NCBI RefSeq assembly: GCF_026343295.1
Contig: NZ_JAPELY010000004.1
Coordinates: forward strand, 496,001 to 560,000
Direction: 5' to 3'
Source: Streptomyces sp. NBC_00083
Lineage (GTDB): Bacteria; Actinomycetota; Actinomycetes; Streptomycetales; Streptomycetaceae
Length of the DNA stretch: 64,000 nt
Shown: positions 1 through 8,102 of the stretch, piece by piece
How positions within the stretch are numbered: the stretch's first letter is position 1
Layout: each line of letters starts with the position of its first letter
Program-made: the position numbers and the translations under genes
The notes under the pieces: model-generated
Told to the model about the DNA's origin: nothing
Databases searched by the model: none
The model's input: only the letters and a program-made list of their open reading frames with translations

Positions 1-239
1 GCGCAGAGCGCCACGGCCGCCGCGAAGGGGCCGAAGGTGCCCGGCAGCACTTCGCTGACGCTGTGGAACCGACTGTGCCGGACGCGATCGAAGACTCCGG
101 CCGCGACGTCCAGGAGGCCCACGATCGTGCAGGCCGTACCGACCAGCTTGGGAACCGACTCGGGGCGCGGCCCGCGGAGGACCTTTCGTACACGAGTCGG
201 AACCGATCCGTTTTTGTCCCCATCTATCCTGACAGACAT
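1..239 (-). CDS. MprF-like lysyl-phosphatidylglycerol synthase, N-terminal part (partial)
   Basis: Reading leftwards from an ATG at 239 there is an open frame with no stop to the window edge, giving about 79 residues that begin MSVRIDGDKNGSVPTRVRK. A short basic cytoplasmic head is followed by a first hydrophobic segment (VGTACTIVGLLDVAAGVF) and the start of a second at the edge. This layout resembles the N-terminus of actinobacterial DUF2156/MprF-type proteins, which transfer lysine from Lys-tRNA to phosphatidylglycerol and lower the negative charge of the membrane. Only the membrane head is visible, so the catalytic domain cannot be checked. It is divergent from the esterase at 390 with about 150 bases between them. 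Confidence 0.6.
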   Translation of the reverse strand, partial: MSVRIDGDKNGSVPTRVRKVLRGPRPESVPKLVGTACTIVGLLDVAAGVFDRVRHSRFHSVSEVLPGTFGPFAAAVALC

Positions 240-389
240 CGCTTCCCGTGACTCCGCGAGAGATTCAGTTGGCCGGGGGACGGCGTCCGCACCGTCCAGC
301 CGGACAATTTGCGCCCTCTAGGACGGGACTTGCGGGGGGTGGGTTCCCTCGCTCTCAGGAAAATCTCAGCCAGAAAGTTTCATCGACTC

Positions 390-1502
390 ATGGGTCTCAC
401 GAGCAACAAGGTCCTGGCACTCGCCGTGTTCCTGGCGGTGGTGCTGTTCGCGGTCACCATCTGGTTGTGGCCGCGCCTGGCGCGTCGCAGCTGGAAGGCC
501 GTGACGGGCCGGATCGGGCTGCTGCTCGCGACCCAGCTGGCGATCTTCGCGTCCGTGGGGCTCGCCGCCAACAACTCGTTCCTCTTCTACGGATCGTGGG
601 CCGACCTGTTCGGCCAGGAACAGGGCGTCGGCAAGGTCGTCGACCATTCGGCGGGCGGCAAGGACGTCCAGGTCGTCGCCAAGCAGAAGCCGGACACCCC
701 CGGCGCGGGAAAGCCCCAGGTGGGGGGCGAGATCCAGAAGATCATGCTGGCCGGTGAAAAGTCGGGGATAACGAGCCCGGCGTACGTCTATCTCCCGCCG
801 GAGTACTTCCAGAAGGCGTACGAGAAAACGACGTTCCCCGCCGCGATCGTGCTGACCGGCTACCCGGGCACCGCCGAGAACCTGCTCAAGGGGCTGCGCT
901 ACCCGAAGACGGCCTGGGCGCAGGCCAAGCAGAAGAAGATGCAGCCGATGATCCTGGTCATGATGCGCCCCACGGTGGCCGGCCAGCGCGACACGGAGTG
1001 CGTCGACATACCGCGCGGCCCGCAGACCGAGACGTTCTTCGCGAAGGACGTGCCGAAGGCGATCTCCGCGACGTACCGCGTCGGCACCAAGGCCCGGAAC
1101 TGGGGCTTCATCGGCAATTCGACCGGCGGCTACTGCGCCCTGAAGATCGGCATGCACCACCCCGAGCAGTTCGCCGCGAGCGCCGGCCTCTCCGCGTACT
1201 ACAAGGCGGCCGACGACCCGACGACCGGCGACCTCTTCCACGGCGACAAGCACCAGCAGAACCGGGCCAACCTGCTGTGGAGCCTGGACCACCTGCCGAC
1301 GGGCACGTCGTCCTTCCTGGTGACCAGCTCCCTGTCCGGCGAGGACAACTACAAGCCGACCCAGGCGTTCATCAAGAAGGTGAAGGCGCCCGGCCGCGTC
1401 TCGTCCATCACGCTCGACAGCGGCGGGCACAACTTCAACACCTGGCGGCGCGAGATCCCGCCGACCCTGGAGTGGATCAGCGGGCGGCTCAGCGCGAACT
1501 GA
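390..1502 (+). CDS. Membrane-anchored esterase, alpha/beta-hydrolase (esterase D / antigen 85 type fold)
   Basis: A 370-residue protein with two N-terminal hydrophobic segments (about residues 7-28 and 42-62), so the catalytic part probably lies outside the membrane. The hydrolase domain has a nucleophile elbow GFIGNSTGG with Ser at about 244, and a late His in SGGHNFNTW at about 347. It belongs to the putative esterase family (PF00756) that includes mycolyltransferases. The substrate cannot be told from sequence. I chose the ATG at 390 because the two membrane segments follow directly; an in-frame start at 309 only adds a basic, low-complexity leader. Its 3' end overlaps the convergent ATPase gene by 14 bases. 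Its divergent neighbour is a lipid-modifying enzyme, which fits a cell-envelope role. Confidence 0.72.
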   Translation: MGLTSNKVLALAVFLAVVLFAVTIWLWPRLARRSWKAVTGRIGLLLATQLAIFASVGLAANNSFLFYGSWADLFGQEQGVGKVVDHSAGGKDVQVVAKQKPDTPGAGKPQVGGEIQKIMLAGEKSGITSPAYVYLPPEYFQKAYEKTTFPAAIVLTGYPGTAENLLKGLRYPKTAWAQAKQKKMQPMILVMMRPTVAGQRDTECVDIPRGPQTETFFAKDVPKAISATYRVGTKARNWGFIGNSTGGYCALKIGMHHPEQFAASAGLSAYYKAADDPTTGDLFHGDKHQQNRANLLWSLDHLPTGTSSFLVTSSLSGEDNYKPTQAFIKKVKAPGRVSSITLDSGGHNFNTWRREIPPTLEWISGRLSAN

Positions 1503-2634
1503 CCGAGTCGACCGTCACCTCGGTGCGCGGCACCGCGTGGGCGTCCGCGTCGATGGAGCGGCGCAGCGCCTCGTGCAGCCGGGCGGGCGTCAGCACGCCG
1601 AGGAAGCGGCCGCGCTCCTCGCGGTCGATCACCGCGATCCAGCCCGCGTCGTGCTGGAGCATCGTGGCGAAGGCCTGCTTGAGGGAGGCGCCGACCGGCA
1701 GCCAGGCCTCCATCCGCCGGGCGTGCTCGCGGACCGTGCCCGTGCCGAGCCGGGCCTGCTCGCCGGAGATCCAGCCGTGCAGGTTGTCCTCGCCGTCCAG
1801 GACGACGGCCCAGCGCGCGATGTCGGCCGGCAGCGGGTCGTCGAGGTGGACCACGGGCGGCTGGTCGAGGTCGCTCTCCTCGATGGGCGTCACCGAGAGG
1901 CGCTTGAGGCCGCGGTCCGCGCCGACGAAGTCCGCCACGTAGTCGGTGGCGGGGGCGCCGAGCACCGCGGCGGGGGCGTCGAACTGCTCGATGGAGCCCT
2001 GCCCGTAGACGGCGATGCGGTCGCCGAGGCGGACCGCCTCCTCGATGTCGTGGGTGACGAACAGGACGGTCTTGCGCACCTGCGACTGGAGCTTGAGGAA
2101 CTCGTTCTGGAGCCGCTCGCGCACCACCGGGTCGACCGCTCCGAACGGCTCGTCCATCAGCAGCACGGGCGGATCGGCCGCCAACGCCCTTGCCACGCCG
2201 ACCCGTTGGCGCTGACCGCCGGAGAGCTGCTCCGGGTAGCGCGAGCCGTACGTCTTCGGGTCGAGCCCCACGAGGTCGAGCAGCTCGGCGGCGCGCTCGT
2301 GCGCCTTCGCCTTCTTCACGCCGAGCAGGTGCGGCACGGTCGCGGTGTTCTCCAGGACCGTCTTGTGCGGGAAGAGCCCGACCTGCTGGATCACATAGCC
2401 GATGCGGCGCCGCAGCTGGACCGGGTCGACGGTGGCTATGTCCTCGCCGTCCACGTATATCCGCCCGCCGGTCGGCTCGATGAGGCGGTTGACCATCTTC
2501 ATGGTGGTGGTCTTGCCGCACCCCGACGGGCCGACCAGGGTGACCAGTTCACCCTCGGCCACCTCGAAGGAGAGATCGTCCACGGCGATGGTGCCGTCGG
2601 CGTACCGCTTGGTGACGTGCTCGAACCGGATCAT
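1489..2634 (-). CDS. Glycine betaine/osmoprotectant ABC transporter, ATP-binding subunit with CBS region
   Basis: A 381-residue ABC ATPase of the ProV/OpuCA type. Walker A GPSGCGKT is at residues 35-42, the signature LSGGQ at 137-141 and Walker B VLLMDEP at 157-163. The C-terminal part (about 255-370) matches the tandem CBS region of OpuCA proteins, which senses ionic strength in the characterised members. The ATG at 2634 is preferred because the frame upstream of it has no family similarity. The gene is divergent from the two permease genes and the binding-protein gene, instead of leading them as in many opu operons. The product should drive uptake of betaine, carnitine or choline with the products of 2782-5195. 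Confidence 0.9.
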   Translation of the reverse strand: MIRFEHVTKRYADGTIAVDDLSFEVAEGELVTLVGPSGCGKTTTMKMVNRLIEPTGGRIYVDGEDIATVDPVQLRRRIGYVIQQVGLFPHKTVLENTATVPHLLGVKKAKAHERAAELLDLVGLDPKTYGSRYPEQLSGGQRQRVGVARALAADPPVLLMDEPFGAVDPVVRERLQNEFLKLQSQVRKTVLFVTHDIEEAVRLGDRIAVYGQGSIEQFDAPAAVLGAPATDYVADFVGADRGLKRLSVTPIEESDLDQPPVVHLDDPLPADIARWAVVLDGEDNLHGWISGEQARLGTGTVREHARRMEAWLPVGASLKQAFATMLQHDAGWIAVIDREERGRFLGVLTPARLHEALRRSIDADAHAVPRTEVTVDSVSSR

Positions 2635-2781
2635 GGGTCCCCATTGTGAAGGCTGGCGTGCGCGCTTGTGTGAATCCCATGTTGCTGTACTGCAAAGGCC
2701 CACGGCGATTGTCAGTGGCCGGGGATAGGGTTTGGTACGTACGTTCGGGGCACCTTGGGGAGGTGCGAGGGAGGTGGGGGC

Positions 2782-3462
2782 GTGGCGCAGAGCTGTCTGG
2801 CGGCGAACGACTGGATCTGCTGGGAGTACGTCAGCTCCCGCAGCCAGGAGCTGACCGACGCGACGGTCCAGCACATCTGGATCACCGCGGTCTCGGTGCT
2901 CATCGGCCTGCTCGTCGCCTTCCCCCTCGCGCTGCTCGCCCGGGGGCGCAAGGGCGTCGCGGCCACCGTCCTCGGCTTCACCACCGTGCTCTACACGGTG
3001 CCCTCGCTCGCCATGTTCGCCCTGCTGCTCCCGGTGTTCGGTCTCTCGGCCGGCCTGGTGATCACGGGCCTGGTGCTGTACTCGCTGACGATCCTCGTGC
3101 GCAACATCCTGGCCGGGCTCGAATCGGTGCCGTCCGACGCCCTGGAGGCGGCCCGCGGCATGGGATACGGGCGGACACGCCTGCTCTTCGAGGTCGAGCT
3201 GCCGCTCGCGCTGCCCGCCCTGATGGCCGGCCTCCGGATCGCCACGGTCGCCACGGTCGCGCTGACCACGATCGGCTCCCTCGTCGACCACGGCGGCCTC
3301 GGCAACCTGATCGAGCAGGGCCTGCCCACCTTCTTCAAGGCGCAGATCCTCACCGCGTCCGTGCTGTGCGTGGTGCTCGCGATCGCCGCCGACCTGCTGC
3401 TCCTCGGCGTCCAGCGGCTGCTCACCCCGTGGACCCGGATCCGTACGGCGAAGGCGGTCTGA
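2782..3462 (+). CDS. Osmoprotectant ABC transporter permease (OpuCB-like)
   Basis: A 226-residue inner-membrane permease of the binding-protein-dependent type. The GTG at 2782 is chosen because a purine-rich ribosome site lies just upstream (GGGAGGTGGGG) and because the family N-terminus begins shortly before NDWICWEY. About five to six hydrophobic segments are visible. The ATPase-coupling (EAA) loop reads EAARGMGYGRTRLLFEVELPLA at about residues 128-149, followed by LPALMAGLRIATV. It is followed after three bases by the second permease gene, and the two would form a heterodimeric channel. Confidence 0.88.
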   Translation: MAQSCLAANDWICWEYVSSRSQELTDATVQHIWITAVSVLIGLLVAFPLALLARGRKGVAATVLGFTTVLYTVPSLAMFALLLPVFGLSAGLVITGLVLYSLTILVRNILAGLESVPSDALEAARGMGYGRTRLLFEVELPLALPALMAGLRIATVATVALTTIGSLVDHGGLGNLIEQGLPTFFKAQILTASVLCVVLAIAADLLLLGVQRLLTPWTRIRTAKAV

Positions 3463-3465
3463 GCG

Positions 3466-4134
3466 ATGGGAGTCTTCACACAGGCCTGGACGTGGCTGAC
3501 CACGGGCGCCAACTGGTCGGGGGAGGAGGGGGCCTGGCACCGGCTCGGCGAGCATGTGTACGTCAGCGCGCTCGCCCTCGTCGTGTCCTGCCTGGTCGCG
3601 CTGCCCCTCGCGCTCTGGCTCGGCCACATCGGCAAGGGCGGGGCGCTCGCCGTCAACATCTCCAACGTCGGCCGGGCGATACCCGTCTTCGCGGTGCTCG
3701 CCCTGTTCATGGTGACGCCGCTGCGCAACGCGGGCTATCTGCCCACCGTGATCGCCCTGGTGCTCTTCGCGGTGCCGCCGCTCCTGACCAACGCCTACGT
3801 CGGCATGCGCGAGGTGGACGGGGCGGCGGTGGAGGCGGCGCGCGGCATGGGGATGTCGGGGCGCCAGCTCTTCCTCCAGGTCGAGCTGCCGCTGGCCTAC
3901 CCGCTGATCATGACCGGGCTGCGCTCGGCGGCGGTGCAGATCATCGCCACGGCGACGATCGCCGCGATGGCCGGGCTCGGCGGGCTCGGCCGCATCGTCA
4001 CGGAGGGGTTCGCGGTGTACGACACCCCGCAGGTGGTGGCGGGCGCGATCCTCGTGGCGGCGCTGGCCCTGCTCGTGGAGGGTGCTCTGGTGGCGGTCGA
4101 CCGTCTCTTCAGCCCGCTGCGCAAGCGTTCGTGA
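3466..4134 (+). CDS. Osmoprotectant ABC transporter permease (OpuCD-like)
   Basis: A 222-residue membrane protein starting three bases after the stop of the first permease. It has about five hydrophobic segments and an EAA loop (EAARGMGMSGRQLFLQVELPLA) followed by LIMTGLRSAAVQ. It is similar in length and motif order to the first permease, as expected for a duplicated pair. It lies between the other permease and the binding protein in a plus-strand operon, so it most likely forms the second half of the translocation pore. Confidence 0.88.
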   Translation: MGVFTQAWTWLTTGANWSGEEGAWHRLGEHVYVSALALVVSCLVALPLALWLGHIGKGGALAVNISNVGRAIPVFAVLALFMVTPLRNAGYLPTVIALVLFAVPPLLTNAYVGMREVDGAAVEAARGMGMSGRQLFLQVELPLAYPLIMTGLRSAAVQIIATATIAAMAGLGGLGRIVTEGFAVYDTPQVVAGAILVAALALLVEGALVAVDRLFSPLRKRS

Positions 4135-4199
4135 CCCTGTTCCGCCGTCTGCCGTCCCCTGTTAAGTCCCCTTGATGCCTTCCGGATTGGTGAACTTCC

Positions 4200-5195
4200 A
4201 TGAGCAAGATCCTGCGTACGACCGGTGCGGTCCTGGGCACGCTGGCGCTGGCCGGCACGCTGGCCGCGTGCGGCGGCGACAGCCTGGAGAAGAGCAAGGA
4301 CAAGAGTAGTTCGAGCACGTCCGGTGGGTCGAGCAGTACGGACGGCGGCAAGAAGGGCTCGCTGGTGATCGGCGCGGCCGGCTTCACCGAGTCGGCGGTC
4401 CTGGCGGAGCTGTACGCCCAGGTCCTCTCGGACGCCGGGTACTCGACGTCGGTGACCACCGTGAAGAACCGGGAACTGTACGAACCCGCCCTGGAGAAGG
4501 GTGAGATCGACGTCGTTCCCGAATACGCGGCCACGCTCACCGAATTCCTCAATGCCAAGGTCAACGGCGACAAGGCGAAGGACAAGCCGCTGGCCTCCAG
4601 CGATGTCACCGCCACCCTCGGCGAACTGACCAAGCTCGCCGGGCCGCGCGGCCTGAAGGTTCTGCCGGCCGGCGGGGCGGTCGACCAGAACGCGTTCGCG
4701 GTGACCAAGGAATTCGCCGCCAAGAACAACCTCAAGTCCCTTTCGGACCTGGGCGCTTCCAAGCAGAAGGTGAAGATCGCCGCCGGTGACGAGTGCAAGA
4801 TCCGGCCATTCTGCGCGCCGGGTCTGACGTCGAAGTACGGGATCGATGTCACCGGCATCGACCCCAAGGGCGTCGGCACCCCCGGCGCCAAGCAGGCCGT
4901 CAAGGACGGTGTGGACCAACTGGTCCTGACCACCACGACCGACGCGACCCTGGACACCTACGGACTGGTCCTGCTCCAGGACGACAAGAAGCTGCAGAAC
5001 GCGGACAACGTGCTGCCGGTCGTCAATGCGAAGGACGCGGGCGCGCCCGCGATAGCCGACGCGCTCGGCAAGCTGACCAAGGCCCTGACGACCGACGATC
5101 TGGTCGGTCTCAACCGCAAGGTCGACGCCGAGCGGGCCAAGCCGGCCGATGTCGCGAAGGCGTATCTCCAGTCGAAGGGACTGATCAAGAAGTAG
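4200..5195 (+). CDS. Osmoprotectant-binding lipoprotein (OpuCC-like)
   Basis: A 331-residue secreted lipoprotein. The signal peptide ends in the lipobox L21-A-A-C24, followed by a Ser/Gly/Lys-rich tether (about residues 25-53) and an OpuAC-type substrate-binding domain starting at LVIGAAGFTESAVLAELYAQ. The sequences EKGEIDVVPEYAATLTEF and TTTTDATLDTYGL are typical of quaternary-amine binding proteins. The gene is 65 bases after the second permease in the same orientation. The ligand (betaine, choline or carnitine) cannot be fixed without aligning the aromatic cage. Confidence 0.88.
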   Translation: MSKILRTTGAVLGTLALAGTLAACGGDSLEKSKDKSSSSTSGGSSSTDGGKKGSLVIGAAGFTESAVLAELYAQVLSDAGYSTSVTTVKNRELYEPALEKGEIDVVPEYAATLTEFLNAKVNGDKAKDKPLASSDVTATLGELTKLAGPRGLKVLPAGGAVDQNAFAVTKEFAAKNNLKSLSDLGASKQKVKIAAGDECKIRPFCAPGLTSKYGIDVTGIDPKGVGTPGAKQAVKDGVDQLVLTTTTDATLDTYGLVLLQDDKKLQNADNVLPVVNAKDAGAPAIADALGKLTKALTTDDLVGLNRKVDAERAKPADVAKAYLQSKGLIKK

Positions 5196-5251
5196 CCGAA
5201 TTTGGCGATCGGAGTAACTACAGGGGAACAGATTGGCGGGCGAGGGTCCAT

Positions 5252-6325
5252 ATGAGGTCTACGCACGGTAAATTTCAGGCCATGCCACGTGGACGCCACC
5301 GTCATTCCCCTCCGCTGCACCGGCTCCTCCAGCCGTCGGCCGTCGCCGGCGTCTCGGTCATCTGCGCCGGTGGCGCCTGGCTCTTCGACCAGCCCGCCGC
5401 GCTGCGGGCGCTGGCCGCCGCGGCCGCTGCGGCCTGCGTCACCGGCTCGGTGCTCATGCGCTCCTGGGACCGGGCCGCGGGCCGCCGCGTCGCCGAGCTG
5501 ACCCGCTCGCGCGCGGCCGACCAGTGGCGCACCGAGGAGCGGATCGCCGAGCTGGAGACCGAGTTGGAGGAGTCGCGCGAGCTGCGCGGCCGCCTCGACG
5601 CCAAGCTGCGCGCCAAACGCAAGGAGCTGGCCGGGCTGCGCGGCGAGCACGCGGCGCTGCTGCGGCGCTACGCCAACGCCGAGACCGAGCGGGCCAGCGC
5701 CCTGGAGGGCCGCCGCCGGCTCGCCCTCGAAGCGAGCGGGCCCAAGGCACTGCTGCGGTCGGGCAGTACGCCCACACCGGCGTCCTACCTCGCGGCCGCC
5801 CGCGCCCTCGAATGTCTCTCGCTCAGCGCCGAACGCCAGGCGAAGGCGCGGGCCGAGGCGGAGTCCGGGACCGGCGCGGCACGGGCCGGGGCCGGTGCCC
5901 GAGAGGCGGAGGAGCCGCAGGGGAAGCCCGCGGCGGCCCTCGGCAGCGGGGAGCACACCCGCCCGTCGGCCGCCCTCCCCGCCAAGCCCCGCCAGGCCGA
6001 ACTCCCGGCGGCACCCGCCCCGGTGGCCTCGGCCGTGGTGCCCTACCTCGCCCGCCGCGCGGTCCGCCCCGAAGGCAGCTTCGACTTCTTCGGCACGGGA
6101 GGCGCGGGCGCCCCCACGGACGCCTCCCCGGAGGCCCGCCGGACGGCGGAGGCCGCGATCGAGGCCGTGCAGGACGAGGACCTGGCCGACGTGGTGGGCG
6201 AGGAAGTCCTGGCGGACCGGGCGCAGCAGGGCCCGGAGAAGGTCGTCGGCGAGGTCATCGACCTGACCGCGCACGACGAGACCGAACAGCTGGACCTGGT
6301 CGAGCTGCGCACCGCGATCTCGTAG
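5252..6325 (+). CDS. Conserved membrane protein with coiled coil, function unknown
   Basis: A 357-residue protein with two adjacent hydrophobic segments (about residues 29-45 and 50-69), then a long charged heptad-like region (about 80-165, many ELE/RLD/KLR runs) that should form a coiled coil. The rest is Ala/Glu/Pro-rich and probably disordered. An in-frame ATG at 5282 is an alternative start; I prefer 5252 because a GAGGG ribosome site lies just before it. I cannot assign a function. The architecture suggests a membrane-tethered scaffold or envelope protein. Confidence 0.65.
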   Translation: MRSTHGKFQAMPRGRHRHSPPLHRLLQPSAVAGVSVICAGGAWLFDQPAALRALAAAAAAACVTGSVLMRSWDRAAGRRVAELTRSRAADQWRTEERIAELETELEESRELRGRLDAKLRAKRKELAGLRGEHAALLRRYANAETERASALEGRRRLALEASGPKALLRSGSTPTPASYLAAARALECLSLSAERQAKARAEAESGTGAARAGAGAREAEEPQGKPAAALGSGEHTRPSAALPAKPRQAELPAAPAPVASAVVPYLARRAVRPEGSFDFFGTGGAGAPTDASPEARRTAEAAIEAVQDEDLADVVGEEVLADRAQQGPEKVVGEVIDLTAHDETEQLDLVELRTAIS

Positions 6326-6662
6326 CCGCGATCTCGTAACCGCGGTTCCGAAGCCGCGATCCCGTAGGTCCTGTGGTCACGGGGGCGGAACGCGGTACCG
6401 GGCGGGATCTGCGTCCGGTACCGAGGCCGCCGCATCGGGGCGGGTGTCGGTACCGGACGCAGAGTCCGGATGCGCGGAGCGACCGGCATCCGGGCGGGCT
6501 CCCTCCCCCCGAGCGGGCCCGCGGGAACCATGGTGTTCGGGGCCCCGCCGACTTACCAGGGGGCACGGGAGCAGACCACGGCGACGCGGGCGGTTCCGCG
6601 CGCCACGGCCGCCCCCGGTGACCGCCCCCGCGACGGGTGCGCTCCCCTCCGGGCGGGGCCGG
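6326..6662. terminator. Convergent intergenic region with a 16-bp perfect inverted repeat
   Basis: No gene is seen in these 337 bases between two convergent genes. A perfect 16-bp inverted repeat has arms at 6409-6424 (CTGCGTCCGGTACCGA) and 6447-6462 with a 22-base loop, which fits a bidirectional transcription terminator. Just after the stop codon of the preceding gene the block CCGCGATCTCGTA is repeated in tandem, with a third copy (one change) near 6354-6366. Confidence 0.5.
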
Positions 6663-7805
6663 CTACTTGTCGATGTCTCCGACGACGAAGAACAGCGACC
6701 CCAGGATCGCGACCATGTCGGCGACGAGCGTCCCCGGCAGCAGCACGGCGAGGGCCTGGATGTTGTTGTACGAGGCCGAACGCAGCTTCAGCCGGTACGG
6801 GGTCTTCTCGCCCTTGCTGACGAGGTAGTAGCCGTTGATACCGAGCGGGTTCTCGGTCCAGGCGTACGTCTGCCCCTCGGGCGCCTTGAGGACCTTGGGC
6901 AGCCGCTGGTTGATCGGGCCGGGCGCGAGGCCGGCCATCCGGTCGAGGCAGGCGTCGGCGAGGTCGAGCGCGTTGTGGGTCTGCTCCAGGAGGCACTCGA
7001 ACCGGGCGAGGCAGTCGCCCTCGGTACGGGTGACGACCTTCAGGGTGTCCTGGAGCTCGCCGTACGCGAGGTACGGCTCGTCGCGCCGCAGGTCGAAGTC
7101 GACGCCGGAGGCGCGGGCGATGGGCCCGCTGACGCCGTACGCGTGGACGGCGTCGGCGGACAGCACGCCGACGTTCCTGGTGCGGGCGCGGAAGATCTCG
7201 TTGCCGAGCACGAGCCGGTCGTACACGTCCATCCGCGAACGCACCGACGCGATGGCGTGCCGGACCCGGCCGAGCCAGCCGAGCGGCAGGTCCTCCTTGA
7301 GGCCGCCGACCCGGTTGAACATGTAGTGCATGCGGCCGCCGGAGACCTCCTCCATCACGGCCTGGAGCTCCTCGCGCTCGCGGAAGGCGTGGAAGACGGG
7401 GGTGATGCCGCCGAGCTCCAGCGGGTACGAGCCGAGGAACATCAGGTGGTTGAGGACGCGGTTCAGCTCGGCGAGCAGGGTGCGGGTCCAGACGGCCCGC
7501 TCGGGGACCTCCATGCCGAGCATCCGCTCGACGGCCATGACGACGCCCAGCTCGTTGGAGAACGCGGAGAGCCAGTCGTGGCGGTTGGCCAGCATCACGA
7601 TCTGGCGGTAGTCGCGGGCCTCGAAGAGCTTCTCCGCGCCACGGTGCATGTAGCCGATGACCGGGTCGGCCTGCTGGATGCGTTCGCCGTCGAGCACGAG
7701 CTTGAGGCGTAGCACTCCGTGGGTGGAGGGGTGCTGGGGGCCGATGTTGAGCACCATGTCGGTGCTTTCCGCTCCGCCGCCGATGCCGACCGTCGTCTCC
7801 GTCAT
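6663..7805 (-). CDS. nuoD: NADH-quinone oxidoreductase subunit D, orphan copy (NuoD2-type)
   Basis: A 380-residue homologue of the 49-kDa subunit of respiratory complex I. Family motifs are clear: GPQHPSTHGVLRL (residues 22-34), GYMHRGAEKL (51-60) and NRVLNHLMFLGSYPLELG. The C-terminus ends in GSLFFVVGDIDK, as in full-length NuoD. In complex I this subunit lines the quinone site with NuoB. No other nuo gene is near, so this is an isolated paralogue outside a nuo operon. The ATG at 7805 is supported by the MTETTVG start; upstream in frame is repeat DNA. It lies downstream of a MidA-type methyltransferase gene on the same strand, separated by about 300 bases of repeats. Confidence 0.9.
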   Translation of the reverse strand: MTETTVGIGGGAESTDMVLNIGPQHPSTHGVLRLKLVLDGERIQQADPVIGYMHRGAEKLFEARDYRQIVMLANRHDWLSAFSNELGVVMAVERMLGMEVPERAVWTRTLLAELNRVLNHLMFLGSYPLELGGITPVFHAFREREELQAVMEEVSGGRMHYMFNRVGGLKEDLPLGWLGRVRHAIASVRSRMDVYDRLVLGNEIFRARTRNVGVLSADAVHAYGVSGPIARASGVDFDLRRDEPYLAYGELQDTLKVVTRTEGDCLARFECLLEQTHNALDLADACLDRMAGLAPGPINQRLPKVLKAPEGQTYAWTENPLGINGYYLVSKGEKTPYRLKLRSASYNNIQALAVLLPGTLVADMVAILGSLFFVVGDIDK

Positions 7806-7878
7806 GCTGGCCAGTATCCCCTGGTGGCCCCAGCCCCCACCCCCCGGCCTTCGGCACCCGGCCCGCACGCGGCCGTCC

Positions 7879-8093
7879 GCGCAGTTCCCCGCGCCCCTAT
7901 CAACCCCGCTTTCGTCCGCGGACCGTGCCGGCTCACCCGCGCAGTTCCCCGCGCCCCTGTAGGGCACCCGACGTCCGCGCCCCTGGCGGAGTCGCACTTT
8001 GGCAGGGTGGCCAGCATCGGCCACCTCAGCCTGTCCGGCGTTTGAGGACGAGCGCCCTTCAGGCGCGAACGGGGCCTGGGGCGGAGCCCCAGG
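7879..8093. repeat. Interspersed repeats between methyltransferase and nuoD genes
   Basis: Two element types recur here and in three other places in the window. Element A (GCGCAGTTCCCCGCGCCCCT) is at 7879-7898 and 7939-7958. Element B, about 64 bp beginning CCTGTCCGGCGTTTGAGG, is at 8030-8093 and ends in the 7-3-7 hairpin CTGGGGCggaGCCCCAG (8076-8092). The hairpin lies just downstream of the methyltransferase gene and could act as its terminator. There is no coding potential in bases 7806-8102. Confidence 0.75.
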
Positions 8094-8102
8094 GAGCGGG
8101 GG

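Noticed and set aside
1489..3627. 712-residue version of the osmoprotectant ATPase
   Set aside because: The extra 330 residues are antisense to the permease genes and lack ABC similarity; MIRFEHV is the family start.
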